Below, piece by piece: positions 21,841 through 33,048 of a stretch of 64,000 nucleotides of DNA. The stretch is from Phytophthora sp. 'mugwort'. Lineage: Eukaryota > Oomycota > Peronosporomycetes > Peronosporales > Peronosporaceae. Below the pieces are notes generated by a model. That model searched no databases, had not been told where the DNA came from, and saw only the letters and a program-made list of their open reading frames with translations. Numbering within the stretch: position 1 is the stretch's first letter; each line of letters starts with the position of its first letter. Position numbers and translations under genes: made by a program. Where the stretch lies: contig JAUCEF010000013.1 of assembly GCA_033558025.1 (NCBI GenBank), forward strand, positions 1,791,001-1,855,000, given 5' to 3'.

Positions 21841-22719
21841 TTACCGCTCTTGAATGGCTCACTGTGCGTATGTGGACCGCGGCACGGTTATCCCCGAACC
21901 GATCACCAGTTTCCCTCTGAACAAAGGGAGTAGATAGTACGGGGACAGGCTTAAGTATTTTAATCTACTCACTTCGGCATTTGCCTCATACTACTCAAGC
22001 TTCACCTCAAACAGGTTAACAACCGCAGCTCAGTACGCTGCACAAGACCAAGAACGCCTCGCCGGAACGATCAAGATGACGGCCAAGCGCGCCGAAGTTC
22101 TCCTCGGAAGTGGAAACTACTTCCACTGGGAGTATAAAATGCGCTGACGCTGGCCCGAAAGGGGCTGTCCGCGCATGTGTAGGACGTCAAGGCGGAGAAT
22201 GAGGTCACGGACGCGTGGCTCGTAAAGAACGCGAAGGCGCTGGGCATCATCGCGCAGGCTGTGGAACTCCAGCACCAGACGAGGATCCGTTCCGCGAGGC
22301 GTGCCATTCAAGCGTGGGGAATGTTCGGGAGCTCTAAAACTGTAACGGGGTTACATGAAGAGTGCCAAGTCACTCTTCAGAGCAAGTGTACCCAAGTACA
22401 CTAAGTGATGTAGCTAGACATCACTATGACGTCGACGGTAATGACGTCATGGATAGGTACCACAGATATGGTACAAAGACCTCAGAGCCACACAATAGGA
22501 TAACATCAAGGGAACTTTATGGGTGACTAAGAGTTAGTATGTAGATGCATTAAAAAGGGTCACCTATAAATATATTCAGTCTTAATTCTACCTAATTTTT
22601 TATTACAGTCCCACAGACCAGGGAGTAGTGAACTGCCGTTCACTGAGAGTTTGTATATTCTCCGGAAGTCGCACTTCCTGTGCGCAAGGTGTTGTGTGCC
22701 CCGTCACAAAAACCGTACC
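21841..22719 (+). mobile_element. Truncated Copia element (5' LTR and gag start), same family as element 2
   Basis: About 21841-22013 is similar to the left LTR of element 2 (26069-26323): ACCGCTCTTG, then GTATGTGGACC, ACTC-TTCGGCATTTGCCT. From 22075 the gag start MTAKRAEVLLGSGNYFHW matches MTTKRAEVLMGSGNYF at 26382. The frame is lost to a stop at about 22146, and the gag continues in another frame to 22335. A solo LTR interrupts it. Similarity to gag resumes for only a few bases after the LTR and ends at about 22719, where a MULE relic begins. Confidence 0.75.
22341..22708. mobile_element. Solo LTR, probably Ty3/Gypsy family, with target duplication
   Basis: This 368-bp sequence starts TGTAACGGGG and ends CCCCGTCACA, so the ends are TG...CA and imperfectly palindromic. 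It is flanked by the perfect duplication AAAAC (22336-22340 and 22709-22713). No internal retrotransposon sequence is present, so it is a solo LTR left by recombination. Removing it and one AAAAC restores a continuous Copia gag stretch. The Gypsy assignment rests on resemblance of the 5' end to oomycete Gypsy LTRs. Confidence 0.85.
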
Positions 22720-24640
22720 GAATTACTGGAGTGATTCCTTTGGGGGTTGCGCACGAAGATGACGTGTCGGCATGGCAACAGCCTTGTCGTCGAGCAAAAG
22801 AAAGAGCACCGCCACCTGATCACGTTCACATTGTATTTCGTTCGTGACGTCGTCGACACGGTCAAGAACTTCGTCCTCTTCTTCGACGGGCTTGCGCACG
22901 TAGCGAACCAACTCGATCGGTCGAGCTTTGCTTTGAAATTCGTACAGGACGGAATGGACGAGATTCCACAGCTCTCGGACGAGCTCAAACGCATGCTCCG
23001 AAATCAGGTTTGCAAGACGATGAAGCTCGTTCGAAACACTCGGAACGACAACTGTTCCAATGGTGGCGAGCCGGTCGTTCCACCCTTTCTCGAACCGCTC
23101 TTGGAACATCATCACAGCGAGCAACGACTCGTTCAGCTTCACGCCTGGTTTAGGTGGGGTTTCCGCTTTCCCATCCGGATTCAGGACTCCGTCTAGGGAC
23201 AGTAAAGAACTAAAAGACGAACAGGCGACAAACGTCAGACACAGCTAACGTACCGGTTGTTCGTATGGTTTCCCAGATGAGCGACGTTCTCACGTAGATA
23301 TAGTGCCCACATTTCGCGGCACGAGTGGCAGTTCTCCATAAACAATTTCTTCCACTTGGCGAGTCGGGCGTCGCCATCAAAGAGGGAGAACAGATAGTTG
23401 AGAATATCGTCGAACGCGGTCTCCGAATGTGCGCCAACCAGCATAGAAACGCAGCTAAGCAGCTCGTCGTTCTCGAGCTGAGTGAATCCGTATTTAGTCG
23501 CGTCAGCTATTCTACCGTTTAGGTACTTCTTGAGGTGAACTCGCAGAGCAAAATTCGGACACTATGGAAGGCGTGTTGGGCAGAACACCAACCACTTTCG
23601 CATCCTCGTCGATAAATGCACTGTAAACACTCCGCCCACGTCAGATTCGCCTTTTTGAATGCTTTGCACACTTGACCTAGCGCTTCCTTTCTCTCGGTTT
23701 CGACGAACGCATGCTACAAAGGCAAACCCTTTGGTTAGAAAGAACAGATTTGACCTCAGTCTTGTTAACCTTATCAACGAGACCTGGCACCTACAGACTG
23801 CGTAGACTGCGTGGCAGGTAGACTAAACAGACTAGTCGGGTGTGCCCGACTCAGTACCGAACATGCAGCTATTTCTCTCTGAACGGACTGTCCGTGGCGG
23901 AAGGCGCCGTGAACCATGAAGCTGAACAACTTGACATTTCGCAATACGTCCCGTGGGTTGTATCGATGCAGAGAACCTCTAGAGGAGCAGCGTAAATCTG
24001 GCGCGTGTGGTTCGTGGACCACACAAGCGCAATGAGGAAACACTGCGACAGGAGATATAAGTTTGGATACGCTATTCGCAGCCCGAAGTTGAAGTACACC
24101 TGCTGTTGCGAACGTTCGTGCGGTGTTTTCGTTGACCTCCCGAAATTCGGTCAAGGATCTTGTAACTCGACCCTCCTGCGTTGGGGCGGTGTATTCGTCG
24201 GTCTTCGCGAGCAAGCTAATAGTGATGACTTTGAGAAAGACTGCGAGCGGTTTTGCGACTGTTTGCGGACTGCCTCTGTGTTGTTGTTTGTGCTGGAGGC
24301 AACTTTATTGTTGTTTTCTTTGGTATGGAGGATATTAACCTGGTTGATCCTGCCAGTAGTCATACGCTTGTCTCAAAGATTAAGCCATGCATGTCTAAGT
24401 ATAAACAATTTTGTCAAGCAGGTTGTGCATATCCTTCATCTTGATGCTCTCGTTGCCGTTATCTCGGATGCCAGATTGTCCGGCGGTCACCTTGGTTGCG
24501 GCGCATCTGGCGGACACTGTAGGCGAGTGCGGATTTGTGCACTGACGGTAGTGACGTTTGGTGAGCGGATGGTTGTGCACCTTGTTGTGGTTCGTAACAA
24601 TGACAACCCTCACCCGTCGGTGCGGAGATAAACGCAAGCA
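22720..24640 (-). pseudogene. Decayed Mutator-like transposase carrying an rRNA insert
   Basis: The minus strand holds, in order: an N-terminal FAR1-like zinc-binding segment (24637-24420; VTNHNKVHNHPLTKRHY, then IKMKDMHNLLDK), an N/Q-rich linker (TKENNNKVASSTNNNTE, about 24325-24270), the MULE core (24214-23780; SLTEFREVNENTAR, a VLCIDTTHGT catalytic Asp segment, then KLFSFMVHGAFRHGQ), a middle part (23780-23210; CREMWALYLRENVAHLGNHTNNR) and the SWIM zinc finger near 22830-22760 (Cys-Cys, then LLPCRHVIFV). Stops and frameshifts break it throughout. A 78-nt SSU rRNA fragment (24337-24414) lies between the N-terminal domain and the linker. Confidence 0.7.
24337..24414 (+). rRNA. Fragment: first 78 nt of SSU (18S) rRNA inserted in a transposase relic
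   Basis: The sequence begins AACCTGGTTGATCCTGCCAG, continues through AGTCATACGCTTGTCTCAAA and CATGCATGTCTAAGTATAAA, and ends CAATTTTGT. This is the universally conserved 5' end of eukaryotic SSU rRNA, and the ACGC and AACAATTTTGT variants look oomycete-like. It starts at, or within a base or two of, the mature 5' end and stops at about nucleotide 78. Flanking bases on both sides belong to the MULE gene. No target duplication is obvious. It is not a functional rRNA gene. Confidence 0.9.
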
Positions 24641-25694
24641 TTAATCTGGCAACAGTATTTAAACTCGCCAGATAAATCTACACGAACTGCCAAACTTGCG
24701 AAGTTCATCTAGTCTGCCCAAATCGTTAAGACTTACTTGTGTTTGGTATCCAGTCCACGGTATCGTTTGCCGCGACTGATTATTTTTAGCGTGAGCCCGC
24801 TTTTACCGCCATGGTGCACCCCATGAGCTTGTTGTAGTACATGAACATAGGGGGCGTCGAAGTCGATGTGCGCATCGCTTCAGGGTGAGGTTGTTACGCA
24901 TGGTCATTACGGTCATGCTGCCAGATGCGAAGATCGGAGCAAAAGATATAGAGTGAGTAGTAATTACAAGGGTGGCTGTTGTGCTTTGTGTACCTGGAAA
25001 GATCTTGCGCTATACTCGACCACATTCTCGTGAAAGTCGTCCCGGTTGGGGAACTACTTACGTCCTAAAGTCGGTGCTCGCACGATATCTCCTCGGCTTC
25101 CACTTAGTCGCCGTTGCTGCTCACCTCCGCGCCATCGACTTTTTTCGTCCGCGCCGCCGGCTTCCTCGACCTCCCCCTCGTCCACATCCTATTCCGACAA
25201 AGACTCTTCGTCGGCGGAGCTCTCGTCCTCTGTCTCGAACGCAATCCGCGACCGCCTTACAGGCCGGTGAGGTGACAGGCGCGAGCGCACTGTCGCGGCG
25301 CGTTAGCATGCTGTGCGCCGCCATGAGCGATGGGTGGATACTGTCGAATGGAAGGGGGGGGGGGCTCCCCTTTTAAAATTTCCGGATTGTGAAAACTCGG
25401 GAGAACAATTGAGGTGATTGTCAAGTGTACCAGTGTATACCGTTGCGCCTGGTTCTGTTCGTTTTCAGCTCGGACAGTGATACATTTAGATTAGGGCAAT
25501 GTACACTTCGTATATGGAACGGGGCGAATGCCCCTTCTTGTAGCTTAACATCTTGGCTTGTATAGTGTAGCTTGATTGAACGACTACCCTGCGTAGGGTT
25601 ATGTACTGTAACAACATGATTAAACACGCGACTGGACCTCATATTTTCGAGCAACCTTTTGGGGTCATGAAACCAATTCTGTAACAATTCTGTA
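24641..25694. other. No gene recognised
   Basis: It includes a GC-rich, low-complexity stretch at 25120-25330 and a G run at 25352-25363. A 100-codon open minus frame at 25421-25723 (MAHVSLSYLITELLQNWF) directly abuts the dispersed repeat. It has no recognisable domain, so coding status is undecided. Confidence 0.4.
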
Positions 25695-26034
25695 ATTAAG
25701 TATGAGAGTGACACGTGTGCCAATCTGAAGGGTGTGTGTGTGAAAGTTACATAAAACGATCAATGGAGGAGAGCAGTCGCGAGCGCGCGTAGTCGCAGCA
25801 AACCCACGCGGTATTTGCGGAGACGGGAGCTTTCCAGCGAGCCCAGCACTGTAGCGGGCTGAGCTTAGAATCTTCCTCGCAGGAGCTCAGCGACTGCCTT
25901 TGCGAAGCAAATCCCAATACCGCGATGCCATCGGCCCTCGGGAGGGCTAGGGTAAAGGAGATGGGAAACCTTCAGTACAAACTTACAGTGTAAACCAAAA
26001 TGTTACGAGGCGAGATGGGCACATCAACACGTGC
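25695..26034 (-). repeat. Dispersed repeat, copy 2 (inverted relative to 10042-10410)
   Basis: The reverse complement aligns with 10042-10410 in the same block order (see that entry). Its outer end, near GGCACGTGTTGATGTGCCC, abuts the Copia element 2 insertion region. The two copies are about 15 kb apart in opposite orientation. Confidence 0.7.
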
Positions 26035-26068
26035 CTTTAAATATATACGGTTTTAAAAGGTGGGTCAC

Positions 26069-26323
26069 TGTTAAAGTCGCACCGCTCTTGCACGGTTCAC
26101 TAACATATGTGGACCATGGGAGCGGTTCATCTCGAACAGTTCCCAGATTGGTTGATCACTCTTGGGTGGCTTCAGAGGACTCAGAGCCGGTGCTTGCACA
26201 AGCGAACGCATGAAGATAACAAGGAAGACAACAGGGAGTACGCATTTAGAGAGACGAGTGGGACAGGTTTAACCATATTAGTCTACTCCAGCATTTGCCT
26301 TCCAAGCAGCACATCAACTACAA
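26069..26323 (+). repeat. 5' LTR of Copia element 2
   Basis: About 255 bp. The exact 3' end is uncertain by 2-3 bases because the terminal CA differs from the right LTR. Confidence 0.85.
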
Positions 26324-26381
26324 GTGGTTAACAGCTGCAACAGCTACCTGACCGGGAATGCTCCATCGAAACGCTCAAGAC

Positions 26382-29300
26382 ATGACGACCAAACGAGCCG
26401 AAGTCCTCATGGGTAGTGGAAACTATTTCATTGGGGGTATAATATGCGCATGGGGCTGGCCTGGAAGGGGCTACTTGCGTATGTGGAGGTCGTGAAGCCT
26501 GAGCACGAGATCACGGAGGCGTGGCTCATTAGTGACGCAAAGGCACTCGGGATTACTGCTCGAAGGTGTGGAACTACAGCACCAGACGAAGATCCATTCC
26601 GCGACACGAGCTGTGCATACGTGAGGAACGCTTCTGGAATTCTACAACCGGACCACTCTGCACAACCTTGTCACGCTGGCAAGTCGCCTACACGAGTTCA
26701 AGGTGGAAAACTGCTCCTCGATGGCGAAGCATCTCGATGCGTTCGACGAGCCTATCGCCGGCTTGCAGACGCTAGGCGAGACTTTGGACGAGACCAACCG
26801 AACTCATTTATTCGATCATGAGGAACGCCAACGTCGTGACCCTTAACGAGGCGAAGGAGAAACTTCTGAAGACGTTTGAGCAGTGGAGAAGAAGGAGACC
26901 ACCACGGAGCAGACATTCCGGGCAAATGGGAGCGCTGGGCGGTTCAAGGGCGGTCGAGGAGTCGGCCGAAATGGAAACGGTCCAAGAAGGAACGGTAGAT
27001 TTTTAAGGGCATGTGCTTTAAGTACAATCAGCTTGGATACATGAAGCGGGACTGTTCGACCAGGAACGGCGACGGAGACGGCGACGCTGTGTTTGCAGTG
27101 GGTGAGGAACGCCTTGCTGGATGTATGATCGATTGTGGTGCGACATCGCATATGACTCCCCATCGCTCGGATTTATTCGACTATAAGACGCTGAATGCCG
27201 ACGTCGCGGCGACTATAGCGGACGGCAAGAAACTTAGCATTATCGGTCGAGGAACGGTAAAGCTGACCGGTCTTGAGAGCAGACGCATCAAGATGCTAGA
27301 GGTGCTATATATACCGGGGCTTGACATGCGCTGAGCAGGCTGAACGCGGTATGAGTTCGTGTTTCAGCTTTCCTCACGTGTCATATGGGGAAAGAGCAGC
27401 TCCGTTGCAATGGGAAAGAAGGTGGGCAAGGCGTTCATACTGGACTGTGAGCAGGATGTTTGTGGAGTACGCGGGGGGCTGACGGTGAGTTGGAGCTATG
27501 GCACGCTCGCCTGGGCCACCTAAGCAAGAACGCCCTGACCAACATTCAGCGTGCCACGGTCGGCGTACCTTCGGTGAAACAACGGGTTGAGACTTTGTGC
27601 GGTGGCTGCATGAAGGGCAAGCAGTCGGTGTCAGCGTTCCCGGCATGGTCGCTGACGAAGACATCACGTATGCTAAACGGGTGCTCACAGATGTGATGGA
27701 ACCAATGCAAACACCTTGTAAAGGGGGGGGGAGTACGTTCTGACGTTCGTGGACGACTACTCGCGATACGTTACGGCCTATTTCCTGAAGAACAGGAGCG
27801 AGGTGGCCGACAAGCTGAACGTGTTCAAGGCGTACTATGAGAGCCAGTGGGGGGACGCTTGAAGTGCTTGCGTTCGACAATGAAAACTGAGTTCGTAATC
27901 AAAACGGTAGCTACATCTGTCAGCATAACGGCATTATCCATCAACGGACGGTCCCGTACAGCCCGCAGCAGAACGGTATCGCAGAACGCATGAATCGAAC
28001 GATCATGGAAAGGGCACGGAGCATCATACACTACAAAAGGCGTTCCAACGAAATGGTGGGCAGAAGCGTCTAGTACATCGGTATACCTGATCAACCGTTC
28101 GACTAACACTGCGAGCTCGGACGCAACATCTTACGAGCTGAGCTTCAAGAAAAAACCTCGCCCGGACAGCCTGCGTGCGTGTTTTCGGGTCGGAAGTATA
28201 CGCTCATATCGTGACGTGAAGAGAACGAAGCTAGACCCCAAGAGCTTCCCGTGTATGCTGTTCGGTTACACATATAATGTCAAAAGGTACCATGTATTCG
28301 ATTTAAACGCCTCCAGGTGAAGGTGACACGGTCAGACGGTTGGAGAGCGTGAAGTTGAAGGTATATACGACGCACACGTGCTAGACCAAGGAACGGCCAT
28401 CCATGTCATGAAGGACGTGGATGATGTGGTGGCATCATCGAGAGTGGAACGACAACGTATAGTGGACGAACCGATGGAAACTGTCGATGAACCTGTCCCG
28501 GGCGTCGGGATGGACGAGGTCGAACCACCACCTCACGTCAGCATGACTTGTTTTTCTCCACCAGAGCGCAGTGCTGCAAAAAGGGGTTGAAGTTGATGGA
28601 GTACGTTCCACCACCGCAGGCACTTAAGGAGGAACGCTTGGTGATTCATCCTGATGTTGAACGCCCCAGACGGTCGCGGGAATCGGTATTTCTGTTGGAG
28701 GACGGCTTGGATGCAGGTGAAGACCAACCGTCCGGAAGGAGTGACGGTCCCCTTTTCGAAAACGTGCTTGGACAGACGAGGCCGCCTTGACTGCTGAAGT
28801 GTTTTGGCATATGCTGCCAGTACAGACGGCGTTCCAGCCACAGCAGATTAGTATGCAGAAGCTGTTGCCAGTGATGAGGCACAGAATGGCACCAGGCCAT
28901 GGAGGCGGAACTGCTTTGTCATGCCCGGAACGGTACCGTTCCACCTGGAACAGCTACCCGCCCTATTGGATATCGTTGGGTATTCGATAAGATGCGTGAC
29001 AACCATGGCCGATTGATCTGTTACAAGGCGCGGTTGGTTGCCAAGGGATTCAAACAGAAGTTCGGAATTGACTCCTTTGATACTTATTCTCTTGTTGCGA
29101 ACATTAACTCGATTCGAGTGGTGCTGGCTGTGTGTGTTGCCGACGCATTCGAGATAGAACAGCTGGACGCAGACACACCGCGTTCCTGGACAATGGCTTC
29201 AGGACTGTGTCTACATAGAGATTCCGAGTGGTCTTGGAAACGCTCGCGATCAAGTACGCCAGCTATACAAGGCGATCTACGGGTTGAATCAGGCTGCAAG

Positions 29301-30390
29301 TGCATGGAACAAGACCATCCATGGCGTTTTCCTTCGGAAAGGCTTCAATCTATGTTAAGAGCAATCGGAACGGCTACGTGTACGTATGCATGCATGGGAC
29401 GACATGATAATGGCGGCGAAGACCCGCAAGGAGATCAGTGTAGTCGAGCATGCACTGAAGAACGCCTTCAAGATGAAAGAGCTCGGCGATGCGAAATTCA
29501 TCATGGTATGGAGATTGATCCAGACAAGGCCGCCAGAACGCTTATGATCAAGCAAATCGGTACGTCGATGACATTGTGGAACGCTTCAACCAGCAGAAAG
29601 CCAAGAGGGTGGGCAACCCATGTGCGTCGAACGTGAAGCTGTCGAAGATAATGTCGCCAATTACTGATGTGGAACGTGCTGAGATGCAGTTAAGACCGTA
29701 TCGCTCCCTGATAGGCTGCCTGATGTATATCACAACGTGCACCCGGCCGGACATTGCGTACATGGTGACGCGACTGTCACGCTTTCTCGAGGACCCTGGT
29801 CTACAACTCTGGAAAGCTGCCATTCGCGTTCTCCGGTACTTGAAAACGACCCGTGAGTACGAAATCGTATATGCAGGTGGTTCCGGTGACGTCACAGCTG
29901 AGGTGTTCACGGATGCTGGCTGAGGCAGCAACCTTGATGATAGGCATTCCGGGTGTCTGGAATCCTGGTGATGCTTGGGAACGCTCCGGTCGCGTTTATG
30001 TCGAAGTACCAGAGAGCGGTTGCGCTCAGTTCTGCAGAGGCAGAATATATGGCTCTGAGCCTTTGTACTCAAGAGGTGATGTGGACACGTGTTATGCTGA
30101 AGGACATGGGCCTCAAGCAAGTACGTTGAACGCCTATCTGTGAGGATAACAAAGGCTCCATCGCTCTCGCAAGCAACACTGGATATCACGCACGCACCAA
30201 GTACGCTGACGTACGACACCATTTCATTCATGAGAACGTGGAACGCGATACTCCCAATGTCGATTATGTTGACACCAAGCACCAATAAGCTGACATGCTC
30301 GCCAAGGACCTCGGAACGAAGACGTTGAAAGTTTCTACGCGGCGACCGGCATCAAGTCCAATTCCGCCTTGCCATAGTGGTGAGTTGGGA
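26382..30390 (+). pseudogene. Broken Copia gag-pol of element 2
   Basis: Plus-strand pieces in order are: gag from 26382 (MTTKRAEVLMGSGNYF; a frame change near 26430), gag core to about 26820, a degraded zinc knuckle at about 27011-27060 (CFKYNQLGYMKRDC, with one Cys and the His replaced), protease DCGATSHM at about 27130-27155, pre-integrase LWHARLGHLSKNALTN at about 27495-27545, integrase (VDDYSRYVTAYFLK at 27750-27800; SPQQNGIAERMNRTI near 27960-28010), reverse transcriptase from about 28940 (GYRWVFDK, then ARLVAKGFKQKFG) and RNase H to about 30310 (RPDIAYMVTRLSRFL, ADMLAKDLGTKT). Many frameshifts and stops make it non-functional. Confidence 0.88.
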
Positions 30391-30391
30391 G

Positions 30392-30662
30392 TGTTGAAGT
30401 GGCACCGCTCTTGCATGGTTCACAAGCATATGTGGACCACGGGAACGGTTCGAGATGAACCGTTCCCAGATTGATTGATCACTCTTGGGTGGTTTGGAAA
30501 AAAAAAAAAAAAAAACAGAGCCGGTGTTTGCACAAGCGCACGCATGAAGATAACAAGGAAGAAAATAGGAAATAGGAATTTAAGGGGACACAACGGACAG
30601 GTTTAACATTCTAATCTACTCAGTTCGGCATTTGCCTTCCAAGCAACACATTAACTACAACA
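30392..30662 (+). repeat. 3' LTR of Copia element 2
   Basis: 271 bp with TG...CA ends, followed by GTCAC. Confidence 0.88.
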
Positions 30663-30900
30663 GTCACGAAAGCCTTTTTTAGCCCATAAAAAATGCAAGA
30701 AAGCCCTTTTAAATTCATAAAATACAGAAAGGGTTTAAATTTGCTGTTCGATTCTAAGCAGCGATTACACCGGTTCATAATTAGTTCGACTGCACCTCTC
30801 TAACCGCAACCAAAGTCTCCTACGTATACTGTTGCGTTGCGTACCACGATCACGACAGTCGTTGATTCCACAGCACAAATTCATATCGTAGTAGCAAGGT

Positions 30901-32583
30901 TTAAAAAGATGGCGTGGCGTCCGCGTTCTTGGGAGTCTCCACCACGACAAAATCTCCGTCGAATGATACAGAGCAGGTTGACATCTCGTCCGAGGCATCA
31001 GTCATTGGGGTGATTGCCGCTGGCTGGTGTCGTGATTCGGTCGCATGGCCCTTCGAGAAGTGAGACCCCAGCTTCACAAACACTCCTGACAGCACCGACG
31101 CCACAATGAGGGATGTCGCCCACACGAGGTAGCCCGCCTCATCGATGGTGCTGCCCATGACGGCGCTGGAGAGGCCCGTCGAGAAATACCCGACAGCGTG
31201 CATGATACCCGTGGCCCCGGCCGCGATGTCTTGAGGCAGATCCGTCGGCACCGTATAGCTCAGCAACGTATAGTTACCCAGAATAAATACACTCGAGAGG
31301 AATGTAAGAGCACCGAGTGCCACCACGCTGCACGTTGCGCTCACGAAATAGATCAGTCCCAGTACAATGGCTTGCAGTAGCGAAAAGATGAAGATTGGCT
31401 TAACCCTGTCCGACTTGAAGACGGCATCGCTGATCCAGCCGCAGAGGATACCCCCAACGAATCCCCCAATAGTCCACGCACCGCCGATAATGGCCGTGTC
31501 ACTCGAATTAAGTGGCTGCGAACGTACATCATCGAAGAACGAGAGAAACCAGTTGAGAAATCCGTCGCGAACCCAGCAAAGAAAGAACAAGGCAGCGAGA
31601 TATCCAAGGAAAGTGTAGTTCTTCAAGAGCTGTTCCATTTGCTGCTTGGGAGCGAGAATTTCCTCCTCCATCCCATCTCCGCATGACATGCACTGAGGCT
31701 CGATCTGCGCTGAACATGTCGGGAGTTCTGCTGTGAAGTAGTTGGTATCGGCGGGTGAACTCTTCACAAAAGACAGAATGATGGCTGACATCACGAGGAG
31801 GGCACCACCGGGGATGACGAACACGTATGCCCAGCCCAGCGACTCGATGATGCTACTACCGGTACCCAGCGACAAGTAATATCCGCTCGTCAACATGGTG
31901 TTAAAGACACCAGCAAAGACCCCGCGCTCACTCGCCGTGTACCATGCTGCGTTGATCTTTACCACAGCACTCGTTCCAAAGCCCTGCATGAGCACGTTCG
32001 CCGCGTAGAACACTACAAAGAGGATTTGTTTCAGGAGATGCGATCCGTTGCTGAGGAAGATGATGCCGACCGCAAGGTTGCACAGTGCTGCGCCTACGCA
32101 AGCGACGATCATGCCGTTCCGACCTCCGATGCGGTCGGTGATTTGTCCTGTGAAAGGAGCGCTGATGGCGTATGCCCAGGACCCAGCCGAGAGGACCCTG
32201 AACAAGACAGTAAACATTAGCCTACTAATTCCAGGACACATTTCAGAGTAAACGAGCAGCGAAACGTACCAGCCCATGTATACCGATGAGTAGCCAAGTT
32301 GGTGGCGCACCGACGAAACGTTGCCTGCAGCCACATTGTACCGGGCCATGTAGAATGCCGCGTAGGCCACACCCATAGGAAACCAGTTCTGCAGTCGTCG
32401 CCACCTACACACAAGCATAGCAATATGTTAACAAAAGCTTGAGCAAAACCCTTCAAAACAACAGCCTTACCGGTAGCCTCTCGAGTGCAGCTTCCGTCCC
32501 TGTGGACTCAATTCGACGTCGAAAATAATGCCACAGCTCACGAACGCAAGAATCAGCAGAGAGATGACTACCTGGGCATCCAT
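30901..32583 (-). CDS. MFS organophosphate/phosphate antiporter-like transporter (OPA/SLC37 type)
   Basis: Three exons by hand: 32583-32471, 32404-32270 and 32197-30901, giving 514 residues. Introns are 66 bp (32405-32470) and 72 bp (32198-32269), both GT..AG. The first Met gives a membrane-spanning start (MDAQVVISLLILAF). Next come NWFPMGVAYAAFYMARYNV (TM1, like GlpT/UhpT) and the MFS loop signature TDRIGGRNG, about 12 hydrophobic segments, a central hydrophilic loop (SCSAQIEPQ region) and a Ser/Thr-rich tail. The family exchanges phosphorylated sugars or glycerol-3-phosphate for phosphate. The substrate and membrane here are unknown. The 72-bp intron is a multiple of 3 without a stop, so unspliced mRNA would add 24 residues inside TM2-TM3. 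An initiator lies just upstream, and a decayed copy follows at 33940-34300. Confidence 0.85.
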
Positions 32584-32613
32584 ACTGAAAGTTGTTTGGT
32601 CTACCCAGCACCA

Positions 32614-32630
32614 GGAAAATGCGGGAATGA
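32614..32630 (-). promoter_or_regulatory. Oomycete initiator (Inr/FPR-like) of the MFS gene
   Basis: The minus strand reads TCATTCCCGCATTTTCC, close to the known oomycete initiator plus flanking promoter region (TCATTYY-N-CAWTTT-NYY), with one extra base. It lies 31-47 bp upstream of the chosen ATG and supports that start. Confidence 0.65.
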
Positions 32631-33048
32631 TTGAGTCCCCGCAGCTCCAAAAGGACGGCTTCGAGCAAGGTTTTGCACTGCAATCGAATGCCCCTCATCA
32701 TGCGATGCAGCAACTTACGTGACCTCTCGCACGTGCGGCGTCACATGCACCTCTTTCTGAGCCCTGAGCAATAGCTGAGCTCTGCGCCAGCCATTGCGGC
32801 TTGTTGCCTATTTGAAGTACCTGTAACGGCAACGGAAAATTCGGAACCCAGCTCACGGCCCAATCAGCGCTTTCGGAACCCGCCCAGACGACCAATGAGC
32901 GGTGACTGCAGGTTTCGCCACTTCACTTCAACATCAACGACGGTTACCACAAGTCACCGCTCGCGCTGAATCCTCATTGACCATCCACATTTGTACTACC
33001 AAGGCATAAGCAAAGCTGCATTTTGGACGGCAGTGCACTGGAGAGCAC

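Larger units (their letters stand above)
26069..30662 (+). mobile_element. Full-length but inactivated Copia LTR retrotransposon (element 2)
   Basis: The left LTR (26069 to about 26323) and right LTR (30392-30662) share TGTT-AAGT-GCACCGCTCTTG at the start and ATTTGCCTTCCAAGCA-CACAT near the end. The duplication GTCAC flanks the element (26064-26068 and 30663-30667). A TGGTTAACAGC after the left LTR is a likely primer-binding site, and GTTGGGAG lies before the right LTR. The right LTR has gained a run of about 18 A at 30499-30516. LTRs are visibly more diverged than those of element 1, so this insertion looks older. Confidence 0.9.

Noticed and set aside
24337..24414. Functional 18S rRNA gene
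   Set aside because: Only about 78 nt of a roughly 1.8-kb gene is present and both flanks are transposase sequence.
25421..25723. Minus-strand gene of 100 codons
   Set aside because: No motif, initiator or relative in the window; it abuts the dispersed repeat and may be chance. Kept only as a note.
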